Shown here in pieces: positions 1 to 11,693 of a DNA stretch of 64,000 nt (position 1 is its first letter; every line of letters begins with the position of its first letter). This DNA is from Ryuthela nishihirai. Its lineage: Eukaryota > Arthropoda > Arachnida > Araneae > Heptathelidae. The notes below the pieces were generated by a model. The model was not told the origin of the DNA. It worked only from the letters and a program-made list of their open reading frames with translations, and searched no databases. The position numbers were made by a program, and so were the translations under genes. Location of the stretch: contig JAWZYU010000034.1 in assembly GCA_038380435.1 (NCBI GenBank), positions 43,214,901-43,278,900 of the forward strand, read 5' to 3'.

Positions 1-503
1 TGTCTCCCAACAGCTGTTCCAGCGGGTCCCTTCCCCCAACCTTCTCTGAGCCTTCGGGGTCCATGTGACCTGGCCATTTAGCCCATGGTGTGCAAAAAAG
101 TGCCGCTCAGAGGTAAAACAACCCAACCCAAACCCTCCCCCAACTTTCTCTGAGCCTTCGGGGTCCATGTGACCTGGCCATTTAACCCATGGTGTGCAAA
201 AAAGTGCCGCTCAAAGGTAAAACAACCCAACCCCTCCCCCAACTTTCTCTGAGCCTTCGGGGTCCATGTGACCTGGCCATTTAGCCCATGGTGTGCAAAA
301 AAGTGCCGCTCAGAGGTAAAACAACCCAACGTTAAAGAACACGCTGGATGGCCTTGACGGGAAGCTACCATCTGTCTACCAACATCTGTTCCAGTGGGTC
401 CCCTCTCCCAACCTTCTCTGAGCCTTCGGGGTCCGTGTGACCTGGCCATTTAGCCCATGGTGTGCAAAAAAGTGCCGCTGAGAGATAAAACAGCCCAACC
501 CAA
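1..503 (+). repeat. SINE-A copy, tail modules only (cut by window edge)
   Basis: Body and tail of the tRNA-derived SINE without its head, which would lie before the window. Four tail modules follow one another, each ending in gaggtaaaacaacccaac-like sequence. The second and third are short and restart at the ccctcccccaac stretch, while the fourth restarts at gttaaagaacacgc, the usual module seam. Confidence 0.9.
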
Positions 504-1083
504 CTTGTTCAGAAGTGGAACAACTTCCAAAATATTTACTGAACAAAGGCAAAAAATTTAACGGCGTGGATTACGAGATTTTCGGCGTCGTTTGACGTCT
601 CCAGGAGAAGAAATTTTTCTTTCTCACTTGCTGGTAAAGATTCGTGACAATTCTGAGCGGGAGTGTGTATCCTGAATAACAAAACCGTGCAGCCGAGAAA
701 TGCAGATAGGAAGAGAAAGGACACGGAACCTTCACTTCGCCCACTTCATTGCTGAGACGACAGAATCGGTCATTTCATCTTTTATCACCCCACAGTTCCT
801 TCTGCTCGGCTTGACATCAGCTGGCTCGAATGGCTCACAAGGGTCACACTCTTTTATGACCTTTCCGGGAGTTGTGTCGTCAACTTCACCTCTTCACGAC
901 CCGAAGCAGTCATTGGCCAGCAGCCATTGGGCTGAGAAGAATTCCTTCCGTGATGAGAAGCCGCAGATTAAAGGCTAATCGTCATCATTGCCTGGAATCT
1001 GATGTCCACGAAGAAAGGTTCCAGTGTAGTGTTTCAACATTTTAATTTCTTTCATTAAATTAATGTCAATGTGCATGACCTCA
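504..1083. other. Unassigned AT-rich sequence
   Basis: No supportable gene or repeat. Short open frames on both strands lack recognisable motifs. Confidence 0.6.
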
Positions 1084-1084
1084 G

Positions 1085-1819
1085 CAGGTGGCTCAGTCGG
1101 TGCAGGTGGCTTAGTCGGTAACGCGCCAGGCTCGTAATCTATAGTTCCCAGGTTCGAGTCCCAGCTGGGTCAGCGTTGAGATTTATCACCGCAAAACTCC
1201 CCACCCTGACCAGGGTCAGAAGGGGACACCGATGGGCTTGTAAACGCCGCCGTCCGTCGGATGGGACGTTAAGCCGTGGCTCCGTGACCGGGAGAGTGAT
1301 ACCTTGTGCACGTTAAAGAACACGCTGGATGGCCTTGACGGGAGGCTACCATCTGTCTCCCAACAGATGTTCCAGTGGGTCCCTTCCCCCAACCTTCTCT
1401 GAGCCTTGTGGATCCTTGTGACCTGGCCATTTAGCCCATGGTGTGCAGAATAGTGCCGCTCAGAGGTAAAACAACCCAACGTTAAAAAACACGCTGGATG
1501 GTCTTGACGGGAGGCTACCATCTGTCTCCCAACAGTTGTTCCAGTGGGTCCCCTCCCACAACCTTATCTGAGCCTTCGGGGTCCTGGTGACCTGGCTATT
1601 TAGCCCATGGTGTGCAAAAAAAGTGTCGGTCATAGGTAGAACAACCCAACGTTAAAGAACACACTGGATGGCCTTGACGGGAGGCTACCATCTGTCTCCT
1701 AACATCTGTTCGAGTGGGTCCCCTCCCCAAATCTTCTCTGAGCCTTCGGGGTCGATGTGACCTGGCCATTTAGCCCTTGGTGTGTAAAAAAAGTGCCACT
1801 CAGAGGTAAAACAACCCAA
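1085..1819 (+). repeat. SINE-A, head plus three tail modules
   Basis: The pol III A box region is duplicated (ggtggctcagtcggt then ggtggcttagtcggt), followed by the B box ggttcgagtcc. The body leads into three tail modules joined at acaacccaacgttaaag. It is diverged from the youngest copies, so it is moderately old. Confidence 0.9.
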
Positions 1820-2556
1820 ACCTTAGGCACAACTCGGGGACTACCTAGGAATAACTCTCAGATAGCTTAAGCAAAATTCGTGGATCTCTTAAGCAAAACT
1901 TGAGGAACCCTTTAGGCACAACTGCCGGTAAACACTACATTAAAATGTCATTTTTTAAGCCTGTATAATCATTCTTAAATTTTTTCCTCTTTTTTATGGA
2001 AAATGTTTCGAAAAAACAGTACTGTTGTTCAGTATTTCAGCTGCCATAACTTTAAACACTAAAATATATGTTGTGGAGAGAAAAAAAAAAACAAGATTTA
2101 AATAAAGTCATTGGATTGGCATCTTTATCATCACCCATATTTATTCCCATAAAGCTTGTTTCCAAATTTATAAAACTTAGAGCTCAACGTCCTCCCATTG
2201 GCATAACATGTGGGTTCACATATTTCGTTTTTAAAATATGTGTAACTTGTCAAATCAAAATTTTATCGCCACTACTGCGCAAACGAATGATAAAAAATAT
2301 CCAGAAAAAAATGGTTTTTGTGCCATCAAAAGAGGAGGAAATGTTCCAAAGCAACGAGATCATTTGATATTTACATGTCGTTCGTTTGAAATGATCAGAC
2401 AGTTTTCAGAAATTGCTCTAAAATGTAAATCACGAGTGAATTATGTGGCGTTAGAAAAAGGCGCGTGGTCGTCATTGTCGAAAACTGCTCCTGCAATTGT
2501 TTCGGTTATGGCAGCCTCCAAAAATCCTACAAAAATCATAATATTTTGTCGTCTGT
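1820..2556. other. Unassigned sequence
   Basis: The first 110 bases hold a small degenerate repeat (ttaggcacaact, taagcaaaa). The rest is AT-rich with no supportable gene. An open frame from 2238 runs on into the adjacent MITE and is not credible as a gene. Confidence 0.5.
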
Positions 2557-2558
2557 AC

Positions 2559-3410
2559 AGTCGTTCAAAAAAGTATCCGAACACTACGGTTGATGACAAA
2601 ATTCAGAAAAAATATCTGGCAACGATTTTTTTAGAAATTAGTGTTCTGGCAACCTTCGTGTCACGTGACACGAAGGTTGCCAGATCACTTATTTCTAAAA
2701 AAATCGTTGCCAGATATTTTTTCTGAATTCTGTCATCAACCATAGTGTTCGGATACTTTTTTGAGCGACTGTAGGTGGTCATATTATTTTGATACTAGAT
2801 CGTGTGGGCTCACTCACGGAAATAATGAGCGTGTGCAGTTACCGTTCACAGCAAACTGAAGCGTGTGCAGTAACTGCACACGCTCCAGTTTGCTGTGAAC
2901 GGTAACTGGAGCGTGTACAGTTGCTGTAAACGCTCCAGATATTTTTCCTGAATTCTGTAATCACGTGACACGAAGGTTGCCAGATCACTCATTTCTAAAA
3001 AAAAATCGTTGCCAGATATTTTTTCTGAATTCTGTAATCAACCATAGTGTTCGGATACTTTTTTGAGCGACTGTAGGTGGTCATATTATTTTGATACTAG
3101 ATCGTGTGCACTCAAGTCACGGAAATATTGAGCGTGTGCAGTTACCGTTCACAGCAAACTGGAGCGTGTGCAGTAACTGCACACGCTCCAGATATTTTTG
3201 CTGCATTCTGTAATCACGTGACACGAAGGTTGCAAGATCACTAATTTCTAAAAAAAGGCGTTGCCAAATATTTTTTCTGAATTCTGTGATCAACCATGGT
3301 GTTCGGATAGTTTTTTGAGCGACTGTAGGTGGTCATATTATTTTGATACTAGATCGTGTGGGCTCACTCACGGAAATATTGAGCGTGTGCAGTAACTGCA
3401 CACGCTCCAT
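2559..3410. mobile_element. Composite palindromic MITE (TACAGTCGYTC family), truncated on the right
   Basis: It starts after a TA at 2557-2558 with cagtcgttcaaaaaagtatc. The unit 2559-2771 is a near-perfect palindrome centred on CACGTG at about 2665 and closes with cgactg followed by TA, as expected of Tc1/mariner-type MITEs. Further half units follow to 3410, separated by a linker (ggtggtcatattattttgat) and by hairpins built on gcgtgtgcag and its complement. The right end lacks terminal cgactgTA and abuts a SINE. No transposase is encoded. Confidence 0.8.
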
Positions 3411-3955
3411 GGCCAGGTCAAAAGGACCCCGAAGGCTCAGGGAAGGTTGGGGGAGGAGACCCACTGGAACAGCTGTTGGGAGACAGATGGTAGCCTCCCG
3501 TCAAGGCCATTCAGCGTGTTCTTTAACGTTGGGTTGTTTTATCTCTGAGCGGCACTTTTTTGCACACCATGGGCTAAATGGCCAGGTCACATGGACCCCG
3601 AAGGCTCAGAGAAGGTTGGGGAAGGGACCTACTGGAACAGCTAGTAAGGAGACAGATGGTAACCTTCCGTTAAGGCCATCCGTGTTCTTTAACTTGTACA
3701 GGGTATGGCTCTCCACCACGTCTTAACGTCCATCCGACGGACGGCGGCCACGTCTTAACCGACGGACAGAACCACGTCTTAACGTCCCATCCGACGGACG
3801 GCGGCCTTTCCAAGCCCATCGGTGTCCCCTACTGACCGTGGGTAGGGGCGGTGAATTTTGCGGAGATAAATCTCAACGCTGACCCAGCTGGGACTTGAAC
3901 CTGGGAACTACAGATTACGAGCCTGGCGCGCTACCAACTGAGCCACCCCCGCCCC
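3411..3955 (-). repeat. SINE-A, dimeric tail
   Basis: Reads tail to head on the + strand and ends in the inverted head gagccacccccgcccc. There are two tail modules. Part of the body (ttaacgtccatccgacggacggcggcc) is present about twice around 3724-3808, a local duplication. The tail end is missing where it meets the MITE. Confidence 0.9.
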
Positions 3956-4989
3956 TAGCGTGCTCCGATTCATTCCTGCTGAATTTCTCCCGGATCACTT
4001 TTCCTCTCCCTTTATTAACTCCAAAGTTCTGCTGTAGAATATAATAAAGTCATAAAAAAAAGCAGTTTCAAACTGACAACTTCCAAAGACCACCATCTTA
4101 TTCTTCACTAAGTCATTCAGAGCCTCACTGTATTTAAAGGTCCGCGAAACCTTTTTCTTTTTGGAATCGCAGGAACCAGCTTATCGTGAAATGAGTAAAA
4201 AGAGTCGATCGTCTCCCTATCGCCACTTTCTTCTCGTTCATTCAATTAAAAAAAAGAGAAGAAAAAGATTCTCAATCAAAACGTGCCATCAATGCATGAG
4301 GCAAAGAGACGAGATTCGAGCATCCCCCCCCCTCTTCAGCACCCCCTGACTTCCACACCCCTCATTGATTCCATTGGTGGCGATGTTTTCTCGCTGTGGC
4401 GATCGAGCCGCACTCAACAGACTCTTCGCAAACAGCGTCCTCTCCTTTCTGTTGCGGCGACGACCGAGCCTGGTGGAAATCTGCTGCCCGAAAAGAAGAG
4501 CCTTGATGAAAAGGAGACGGTGACAGACTTGACACAAGTTGGAAATTGATTCTTTTCTTCCTTTAGGAAACAAGACTTGTTTCTCTCAGACTTCTTTTCT
4601 ACGCACGACGACAAAGTAGAATTATTTAGTTCTCTTCGAGGCCGTCCAGAGCTGAAGGCTTTTCGTTACTCAGACTCTGACCCGAAAAGTTCTTTTTTCT
4701 CTCTCTTTGCTCGTTCATTTGGCCAACTGAACTGGAATTCTTCACTGCCGATCTTCTTTAATTTCATAATGCACGATGAGGTAGTGATTAGAGGACTAAT
4801 GAATAACGAGGAAACGGATTTATTTCCTTGAGTTCTGTGAAACGAGATTATTGACTTATCAATCAGGTTAGAGAAGTTCTTAGCTGATGGCTGACAGCAA
4901 TATCGCCGTTCAGAACAATCCCGCATGAAAAAAGAAAAACATTAGAGGAAACATCGTGGATGTTGCGTTGTTTTACCATAGATAGATAC
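3956..4989. other. Unassigned, apparently low-copy sequence
   Basis: Contains several overlapping open frames of 60-110 codons on both strands, none with a recognisable domain. Not obviously related to the repeats in this window. It could hold a host exon or regulatory DNA, but nothing decides it. Confidence 0.4.
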
Positions 4990-5374
4990 GGACGGGGATG
5001 GCTCAGTCGGTAGCGCGCCAGGCTCGTAATCTGTAGTTCCCAGGGTCGAGAAGCAGCTGGGTCAGCGTTGAGATTTATCTCCGCAAAATTCCTCGCCCTG
5101 CCCACTGTCAGTAGGGGACACCGATGGGCTTGGAAAGGCCGCCGTCCGTTGGATGGGACGTTAAGCCGTGGCTCCGTGTGTGGGAGAGCCATACCCTGTG
5201 CATGTTAAAGAACACGCTGGATGGCCTTGACGGGAGGCCACCATCTGTTTCCCAACATCTGTTCCAGTGGGTCCCCTCCCCCAACCTTCTCTGAGCCTTC
5301 GGGGTCCATGTGACCTAGCCATTTAGCCCATGGTGTGCAAAAAAGTGCCGCTCAGAGGTTAAACAACCCAACCC
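4990..5374 (+). repeat. SINE-A, near full length
   Basis: Starts gacggggatggctcagtcgg (A box) and ends acaacccaaccca with one tail module. The B box is damaged (agggtcgagaagc). Confidence 0.9.
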
Positions 5375-5683
5375 ATCGTTGAGATATATCCCTACAAAAC
5401 TCCCTGCTCTGTCCTAGATCAATAAGGGACACCGATGCGTTTAGAAAGGCCGTCGTCCGTCGGATGAGACGTTAAGCCGTGGCCCCGTATGCTGGAGAGC
5501 CATACCCTATGCACGTTAAAAAATATGCTGGATGGCCTTGACGGGAGGCTATCATCTGTCTCCCAACAGTTATCCAGTGGGCGCCACACTCCCAATCTTT
5601 TCTGAGCCCTTTGGATCCTTGTGACCTGGCCATTTAGCCCATTGTGTGCAAAAAAGCCTCTCAGAGGTAAAATAACTCAACCC
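5375..5683 (+). repeat. SINE-A, old headless copy
   Basis: Begins within the body (cgttgagatatatccctac), runs to ggtaaaataactcaaccca, and is clearly diverged from the young copies. Confidence 0.8.
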
Positions 5684-5689
5684 AGAGAT

Positions 5690-6123
5690 TAACAATTTTG
5701 CGCACACAGTGGGCTAAAATGGTCAAGTCACTAAGACCCCAAGAGTTGCACGCATTCAGAGACCTTTGGATGAAAGAGACCCACTGGATGGGCTATATGG
5801 CCAGATCACAAGGACCCAAAAAGCTCAGAAAATGATGGGGGAAAGAGACCCACTTGGACAGCCGTTGGGAGACAGATGGAAGCCTTCCGTCAAGACCATT
5901 CAGTGTGTTCTTCAACGTGCACAAAGTATGGTTCTCCCGCACGCGTGGCCATGGCCTAACGTCAGCTCCGATGAACGGTGGACTTTTCAAACCTATCGGT
6001 GTCCCCAAGCTGACCGTGGACAGGGAGTTTTGCGGAGATAAATCTCAACGCTGGCCCAAATGAGATTCGAACCTGGGAACTGCAGATTATGAGCCTGGCG
6101 TATTACCGACTGAAACTCTCCTA
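5690..6123 (-). repeat. SINE-A, old copy
   Basis: Diverged inverted copy running from a decayed tail (ttttgcgcacacagtggg) to a decayed head (accgactgaaactctccta). The B box complement survives as gattcgaacc. Confidence 0.8.
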
Positions 6124-6193
6124 GTTCCCCCCCCCACATCACTATCAGGTGTTGCTGCGTCCATTAATCTTACAGGTTCACACCTCATCTTGT

Positions 6194-6561
6194 AGGGCGG
6201 GGGTGGCTCAGTAGGTAGCGCACCAGGCTCGTAATCTGCAGTTTCCAGGTTCGAGTCCCACCTGGGCCAGTATTGAGATTTATCTCCGCAAAATCCCCAC
6301 AGTAGGGTTACCAGTGGGCTTGGAAAGGCCGCAGTCCGTCGGATGGGACGTTAAGCTGTGGCCCCGTGTGCGGGAGAGCCATACCCTGTGCACGTAAAAG
6401 AACACGCTGGATGGCCTTGACGGGAGGTTACCGTCTGTCTCAAAACAGCTGTCCAGTGGGTCCCCTCCCTCCAACTTTCTGAGCCCCCGGAGTCCTTGTG
6501 ACTTGGCCATTTAGCCCACTGAGTGCAAAAAAGTGCCGCTCAGAGGTAAAACAACCAAACA
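6194..6561 (+). repeat. SINE-A, near full length
   Basis: Starts agggcgggggtggctcagta, has the B box ggttcgagtcc and a single tail module ending aaaacaaccaaac. Slightly shortened in the body. Confidence 0.9.
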
Positions 6562-7689
6562 CTCACCTTGTGGTTTTCTACCACAAATAATCTATTTTTA
6601 ATTAAACTAGATATTCTCATCACTTAATAGCATCATACAAAAGAAAACACCTCAAAAATTTTTAAAGAAATGACACAAAATATTCTAATCATTTAAACAT
6701 GAAAGAAATCACTAAAAAACGCCTATAAAAGTACCGTTACGTAAGAATGATTTCGCCAATTGAAATCTCCATTAGCAGCTATTAATAGAAATAAAAAAAG
6801 AAATATGCAAAGTTATGTGACACCGAGATAAAATATTGGGAAAGTTCGAGACCGCCCCTGTATATCGAGATTCACAGCAGTCATTGAAGTACTAAAGTGT
6901 AAACATCATATGACATCTTCTTGAAAGAAAAAAAGAAGTATCTGAATTTAAAATCGAAGGCATTTGGTTTGTGAGAGGATTTTTAACATTCTGTTGGCTA
7001 CTTAGCATCATCTATCATTCTCACAAAAAATATCAGTCAAAATATTTCGATGTAATAACTGTAAAAGATTTCCCGAAACTATAATCCTGAAGGATGAGAA
7101 AGTGACCCAGTAAAAATTATTTTGATGCCAAAATTCCGAAACATTTCCGTTGAACTGTGCTACCAAACGAAGTGGATCTGGGATCTGCGCTCTTAAAGTG
7201 AATCTTTCCAATCAAAATTCTTTTAATGCCAAATTTTTCGACTCATTTTCATGGATCTGTGCTCTCAAATGAAGTGAATCCTTGTCATTCAAAATTCTTT
7301 TGATGCCAAAATTCCAATACATTTCCTGCGATCCATTCTCTTAAACGAAGTGACTGCTGCCATCTTTCCCCTGTCGTTTTAACATAATTTCGTAACGATT
7401 CCTGAAGCGATGGAACAGCGGGCTTTTATGCGGCCTGGAAGAGGAAGGAAGCACTTAGAAGCGCTTGATTGACTCTGCTCGTTCATTCTGATGGAGTCGC
7501 TCGCGAAGGAACCCGAGTGCCAAAGGGGAGACAAAACACACATAGTTTCAAGTAGATGGACATATTCATTGCAAATTTCGAAATGTTCTCTATATATCCA
7601 AATGAAAGGAAATGGATATCGAAACCAGAACTGATATCTCAACTCTTTAGTTATCATCTACTCTTAACCAATGTCTATATCAGCAATAG
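6562..7689. other. Unassigned AT-rich sequence with a degenerate tandem repeat
   Basis: No supportable gene. At about 7110-7365 a unit near 95 bp recurs about three times (ttttgatgccaaaattcc, then acatttcc, then cgaagtgaatc), each copy diverged. Confidence 0.5.
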
Positions 7690-8258
7690 GTTGGGTTGTT
7701 TTACCTCTGAGCGGAACGTTTTTGCACAACCATGGGCTAAATGGCCTGGTCACATAAACCCCGAAGGTTCAGAGAAGGTTGGGGGAGGAAACCTAATGGA
7801 ATAGCTGTTGGGTTGGGTTGTTTTACCTCTGAGCGGCACTTTTTTGCACACCATGGGCTAAATGGCCAGGTCACAAGGACCCCGAAGGCTCAGAGAAAGT
7901 TGGGGGAGGGGACACACTGGAACAGCTATTGGGAGACAGATGGTAGCCTCCCGTCAAGGCTCTCCAGCGTGTTCTTTAACGTTGGGTTGTTTTACCTCTG
8001 GGCGGCACTTTTTTGCACACCATGGGCTAAATGGCCAGGTCACAAGGACCCCGAAGGCTCAGAGAAGGTTGGGGGAGGGGACCCACTGGAACAGCTGTTG
8101 GGAGACAGATGGTAGCCTCCCGTCAAGGCCATCCAGCGTGTTCTTTGACGTGCACAGGGTATGGCTCTCCCGCACACGGGGCCACGACTTAACGTCCCAT
8201 CCGATGGACGGCGGCCTTTCGAAGCCCATCGGTGTCCCCTACTGGCCGTGGGCAGGGC
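7690..8258 (-). repeat. SINE-A, 5'-truncated with three tail modules
   Basis: Starts gttgggttgttttacctc on the + strand and contains three modules. It ends in the body at gggcagggcg without the tRNA head. 5' truncation fits mobilisation by a LINE reverse transcriptase. Confidence 0.9.
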
Positions 8259-8317
8259 GATTTAAAGGAAGGAGTTTGGTATTTAAGAGTAATGGAAGCT
8301 GGAATATTTCAGAACTG

Positions 8318-8480
8318 TAATAGCCAAGTGGTTAGAGTTTTTGGCTACTAATCAAAGGAACCTGGGTTCGATCCCCCTGTAAAGTATGAATGTTTCTGTG
8401 TTATGTTCCTGTCGAGGTTTCGCTTCCCTCACAGATTTTCTCTATGGCGTATTAAACTCTGGCCACAGAGGTCAGGTAAA
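8318..8480 (+). repeat. SINE-B-like tRNA-derived SINE
   Basis: A box-like gccaagtggttagagtttttgg is followed by the B box gggttcgatcccc. The body has the same layout as the SINE-B copies at 18.2-18.6 kb, including ctggccacagaggtcagg near the end. A diverged relative of that family. Confidence 0.65.
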
Positions 8481-8763
8481 TATATATGATGACAAGACCC
8501 ACTAGTTCCGCCTAAAGCACTACCAGTACCACGTTTACCACTCTCTACCGTCAGGGGCAAGACAGTACCATAAAGATACAGCTCATCCCCGACTACCTAA
8601 TGGAGAATAGGAGTAAAGCTCATCCATCGGCGAAAACCTAAATTTAATCTATGTCCCGGACCGCCACAAACAAGGATATACAGTACTGTGCAAATTAGTT
8701 GGGACAATAGGAAAATGCAATAACAAAGACACAATTAAAATATTTATTTGTTTAATGGTGTAG

Positions 8764-9053
8764 TTAATAGTGAATGCGCGCTTTAATAATGGCCCACAAA
8801 TTTTCAATGGGGTTTAGATCGGGTGAATTTCCTGGCCACTCCAATACCTTCGAATGTTGCTGGGTAAAGAAGCTCTTAGCAAGCTTAGAATTGTGGCATG
8901 GAGCCAGATCCTGTTGAAATACTCCATCGCCATTTGTTGAAATACCCATTCGCTTCTGAAGTGTTGGGACCAATTTCGCCTCCAGAACGCCTATGTACTT
9001 TTAGCGGTCCATCATTCCTTCAATGGGGTGAAGCGTCTGTGGCCCGGAAGCTG
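8764..9053 (-). pseudogene. Tc1 transposase, C-terminal fragment with in-frame stop
   Basis: Remnant of a DDE transposase, which cuts and joins transposon ends in the nucleus. The readable part covers the end of the catalytic domain. It shows the second aspartate (VFQQD), the histidine and asparagine after it, and the last glutamate in SPDLNPIENLW. The spacing from that aspartate to the glutamate is 34 residues, the Tc1 DD34E signature. The N-terminal DNA-binding half and first catalytic aspartate are missing. A TAA stop interrupts the frame just upstream, in a MMDR-stop-KYIGVLEAKL context, so no active enzyme can be made. It ends normally shortly after ENLW, about 80 bp from the left terminal repeat. 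Identification is firm at family level. Confidence 0.9.
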
Positions 9054-9080
9054 CACGCGCAAGTTTAGACTTGCAGCAGA

Positions 9081-9371
9081 GTTGGGTTGGGTTGTTTTAC
9101 CTCTGAGCGGCACTTTTTTGCACATCATGGGCTAAATGGCCAGGTCACATGGACCCCGAAGGCTCAGAGAAGGTTGGGGGAGGGGACCCACTGGAACAGC
9201 TGTTGGGAGACAGATAGTAGCCTCCCGTCAAGGCCATCCAGCGTGTTCTTTAACGTGCACAGGGTATGTCTCTCCCGCACACGGGACCACGGCTTAACGT
9301 CCCATCCGACGGACGGCGGCCTTTCCAAGCCCATCGGTGTCCCCTACTGACCGTGGGCAGGGCGGGGAATT
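9081..9371 (-). repeat. SINE-A, 5'-truncated, nested in Tc1, with target duplication
   Basis: Flanked by the 12 bp direct repeat acttgcagcaga (9069-9080 and 9372-9383), so the boundaries are well defined. Single tail module, tRNA head absent. It entered the Tc1 copy after that element was already in place. Confidence 0.93.
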
Positions 9372-9481
9372 ACTTGCAGCAGAAGGTTAGGAACAAGTTT
9401 AGACTTGCAGCAGTTTAGACTCTGCAGCAGAAGGGACTTGGCGTTCCTTCGCTTGTCCCAACTAATTCGCACAGTACTGTA

Positions 9482-10105
9482 AAGATTCAAGTTGCCTCGG
9501 CTCCCGTGACGGAAACTCTCAGTCCGGCCCATCTTCCATCTTAACCTGTCCAACAGGTCCCACTCCGGTCAGCACAGACTTCGACTTCATTTAGGTCCTC
9601 AAGCCCCCCACCTCGACAAGGTGGTTCCGTATCGGGGAGTGGGAGGACCACAGAGGTCTCAGACCTCTGTTGCAAACAGCTACTTGAGGATAATTTATAG
9701 TTTTTATTATTACATTCATTGTTTTTTATTGTAATGTGCCACAAGAATCCACCTCTGAAATTCTGAAATCAATTAAAACTTAAATAATAAGTATTTCTTC
9801 AAGCCATTAAATGAAGTAAATATACATTTTGGGATTTTTCGTAATGATCATTTCAATATTAGAGAATTAAGAATTTTTTTAAATTTTTATAGAACGAGAT
9901 AATTTGCTGGTAAACATTCGCTCTTTCATAACTCTTTAAATATCGAACGAATATTTTTGAAAATCGAGATATAAATAGATTTTATTATGATCTTTAATTT
10001 ATGCTCAGTCATATTTTGTCATTAAATGCATATTTTAGAAGTTATAGAGCTTCGAAATTAGATTCCCATTGACATAACATTGAAATTCTTTAAATTTTGA
10101 TAGGG
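9482..10105. other. Unassigned AT-rich sequence
   Basis: No supportable gene. Contains a small inverted motif around ggaccacagaggtctcagacctc at 9650. Confidence 0.6.
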
Positions 10106-10117
10106 CAGTGTAATATG

Positions 10118-10505
10118 GGTTAAGTTGTTTTACCTCTGAGCGGCACTTTTTTACACACCATGGGCTAAATGGCCAGGTCACATGGACCCCGAAGGCTCAG
10201 AGAAGGTTGGGGGAGAGGACCCACTGGAACAACTGTTGGGAGACAAATGGTAGCCTCCCGTCAAGGCCATCCAGCGTGTTTTTAACGTGCACAGGGTATG
10301 ACTCTCCCACACACGGGGCCACGGCTCAACGTCCCATGCGACGGACGGCGGCCTTTCCAAGCCCATCGGTGTCCCCTACTGACCGTGGGCAGGGGGGGGG
10401 GGAATTTTACGGAGATAAATCTCAACGCTGACCCAGCTGGGACTCGAACCTGGGAACTACAGATTATGAGCCTGGCGCGCTACCGACTGAGCCACCCCCG
10501 CCCCT
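10118..10505 (-). repeat. SINE-A, full length with 12 bp target duplication
   Basis: Flanked by cagtgtaatatg at 10106-10117 and 10506-10517. The 388 bp copy contains head, body and one tail module and serves as a reference for the family. The head on the minus strand shows both A and B boxes. Confidence 0.95.
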
Positions 10506-10517
10506 CAGTGTAATATG

Positions 10518-11460
10518 AGATTTTAAACGGTGACGATGGATCGTCTGCGTGGGAGATTAAGGGTTAATCCTGGTTCACTTTCAAGTTTTTGAATGATTTT
10601 ATTCGATCAATACTGTGGAAAATAGCACATCCGTCGTAGAACGAAATCAAACATATTCATGAAATTATCTCTGAAAACAGTTTGAATAGCATACTTCGAA
10701 TTCTTTGAATGATCCGTTTTACGATTCATTATTGGTGGAATTTTTTTCTCATCTGAGAAACTTATTCCCATATAAACATCGAACATTTCGCACTTCATCC
10801 ACGAACTTTAAAAACATCGCACGGAGCCAATATGTGCTCTGCAGAGAGTCCTGGCAAACGCTCTCGTCTGAACACAAAAGTCGGATTTCGGCTGCAAACG
10901 AGCAAAACGGAAGTGAACAAAGTGGACCACCGGGCGTTACCTCCCGATTCGTCATCACCGACGAATGAACGCCTCCACCAACCACGCGCAAAATTCCACC
11001 GCCAATAAGCGGTGCTAAGATCGCCGCCAACCCCATCGGGTTCGCTTATCCAGAGGCGTGTGATGTTCCACTTCTCCGAATCTCCCAGGAGACGGCAGAT
11101 CGACGACGGAGAGTGTTGACTTTGGCAAACCGAAGGAGAAATTCTGTTTTCCCCCACTTCGACTCAATCAACGGTGAGAGCTTTTGTCTGGCTAAGGAGA
11201 GCAAAAGAAGAAGAGGAGCAGCAGCAGCCTGTGGCTCCTTACCGACGGAGAGAGGAAGAAAAGTACACCTTGGTTCGATATCTCATTCGCTTCTGGGGAC
11301 AGACTTGTTTGCCCTTCCACTTCACATACTTATCTTTTGGTTACTTCGTTTTATTCCAACATAAAGGAAGCTCGAGAAGTGGCTACTTGTTTTTTTATTG
11401 TGGGAGGAAAGTTTGGAAAGTTTTAATTTTTGCACTTGAAAAAAATTGGCTTATTCTACC
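10518..11460. other. Unassigned, apparently low-copy sequence
   Basis: The part 10800-11300 is richer in CpG than its surroundings and has overlapping open frames on both strands, none with a known domain. A donor-like caacggtgagag occurs near 11173. It could contain a host promoter or exon, but I cannot show this. Confidence 0.4.
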
Positions 11461-11461
11461 T

Positions 11462-11650
11462 TTGAGGTACTTTTTTTGCATATAATGGTCTAAATGGCAA
11501 GGTCACAAGGACTCAGAGGAAATTGAGGCAATGGAGTTGTTGGATTGTTTTACCTCTGAGCACATATTTTTGCACATAATGGGCTAACTGGTCAGGTCAC
11601 AAAAATCCCAAGGGCTTAGAAAATTTTGGGGTAAGGGACTTGACTCTGAA
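11462..11650 (-). repeat. SINE-A fragments, very old
   Basis: Two diverged tail fragments in tandem (tttttgcatataatggtctaaatgg and ttttgcacataatgggctaactgg), recognisable only by the conserved core of the tail module. Confidence 0.65.
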
Positions 11651-11693
11651 AATCTATATTTGTGGGCTATATTTGGCCAGAAAAGAGGAAATT

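Larger units (their letters stand above)
8681..9479 (-). mobile_element. Internally deleted Tc1-family transposon
   Basis: The 27 bp terminal inverted repeats start cagtactgtgcaaattagtt at 8681 and end with the complement at 9453-9479, with one mismatch. Each end is bordered by TA (8679-8680 and 9480-9481), the Tc1/mariner target. Only the C-terminal half of the transposase remains. A SINE-A copy is nested within it at 9081-9371. Confidence 0.9.

Noticed and set aside
2238..2726. 162-codon plus-strand frame
   Set aside because: Its second half lies in a palindromic MITE and the first half has no recognisable protein features.
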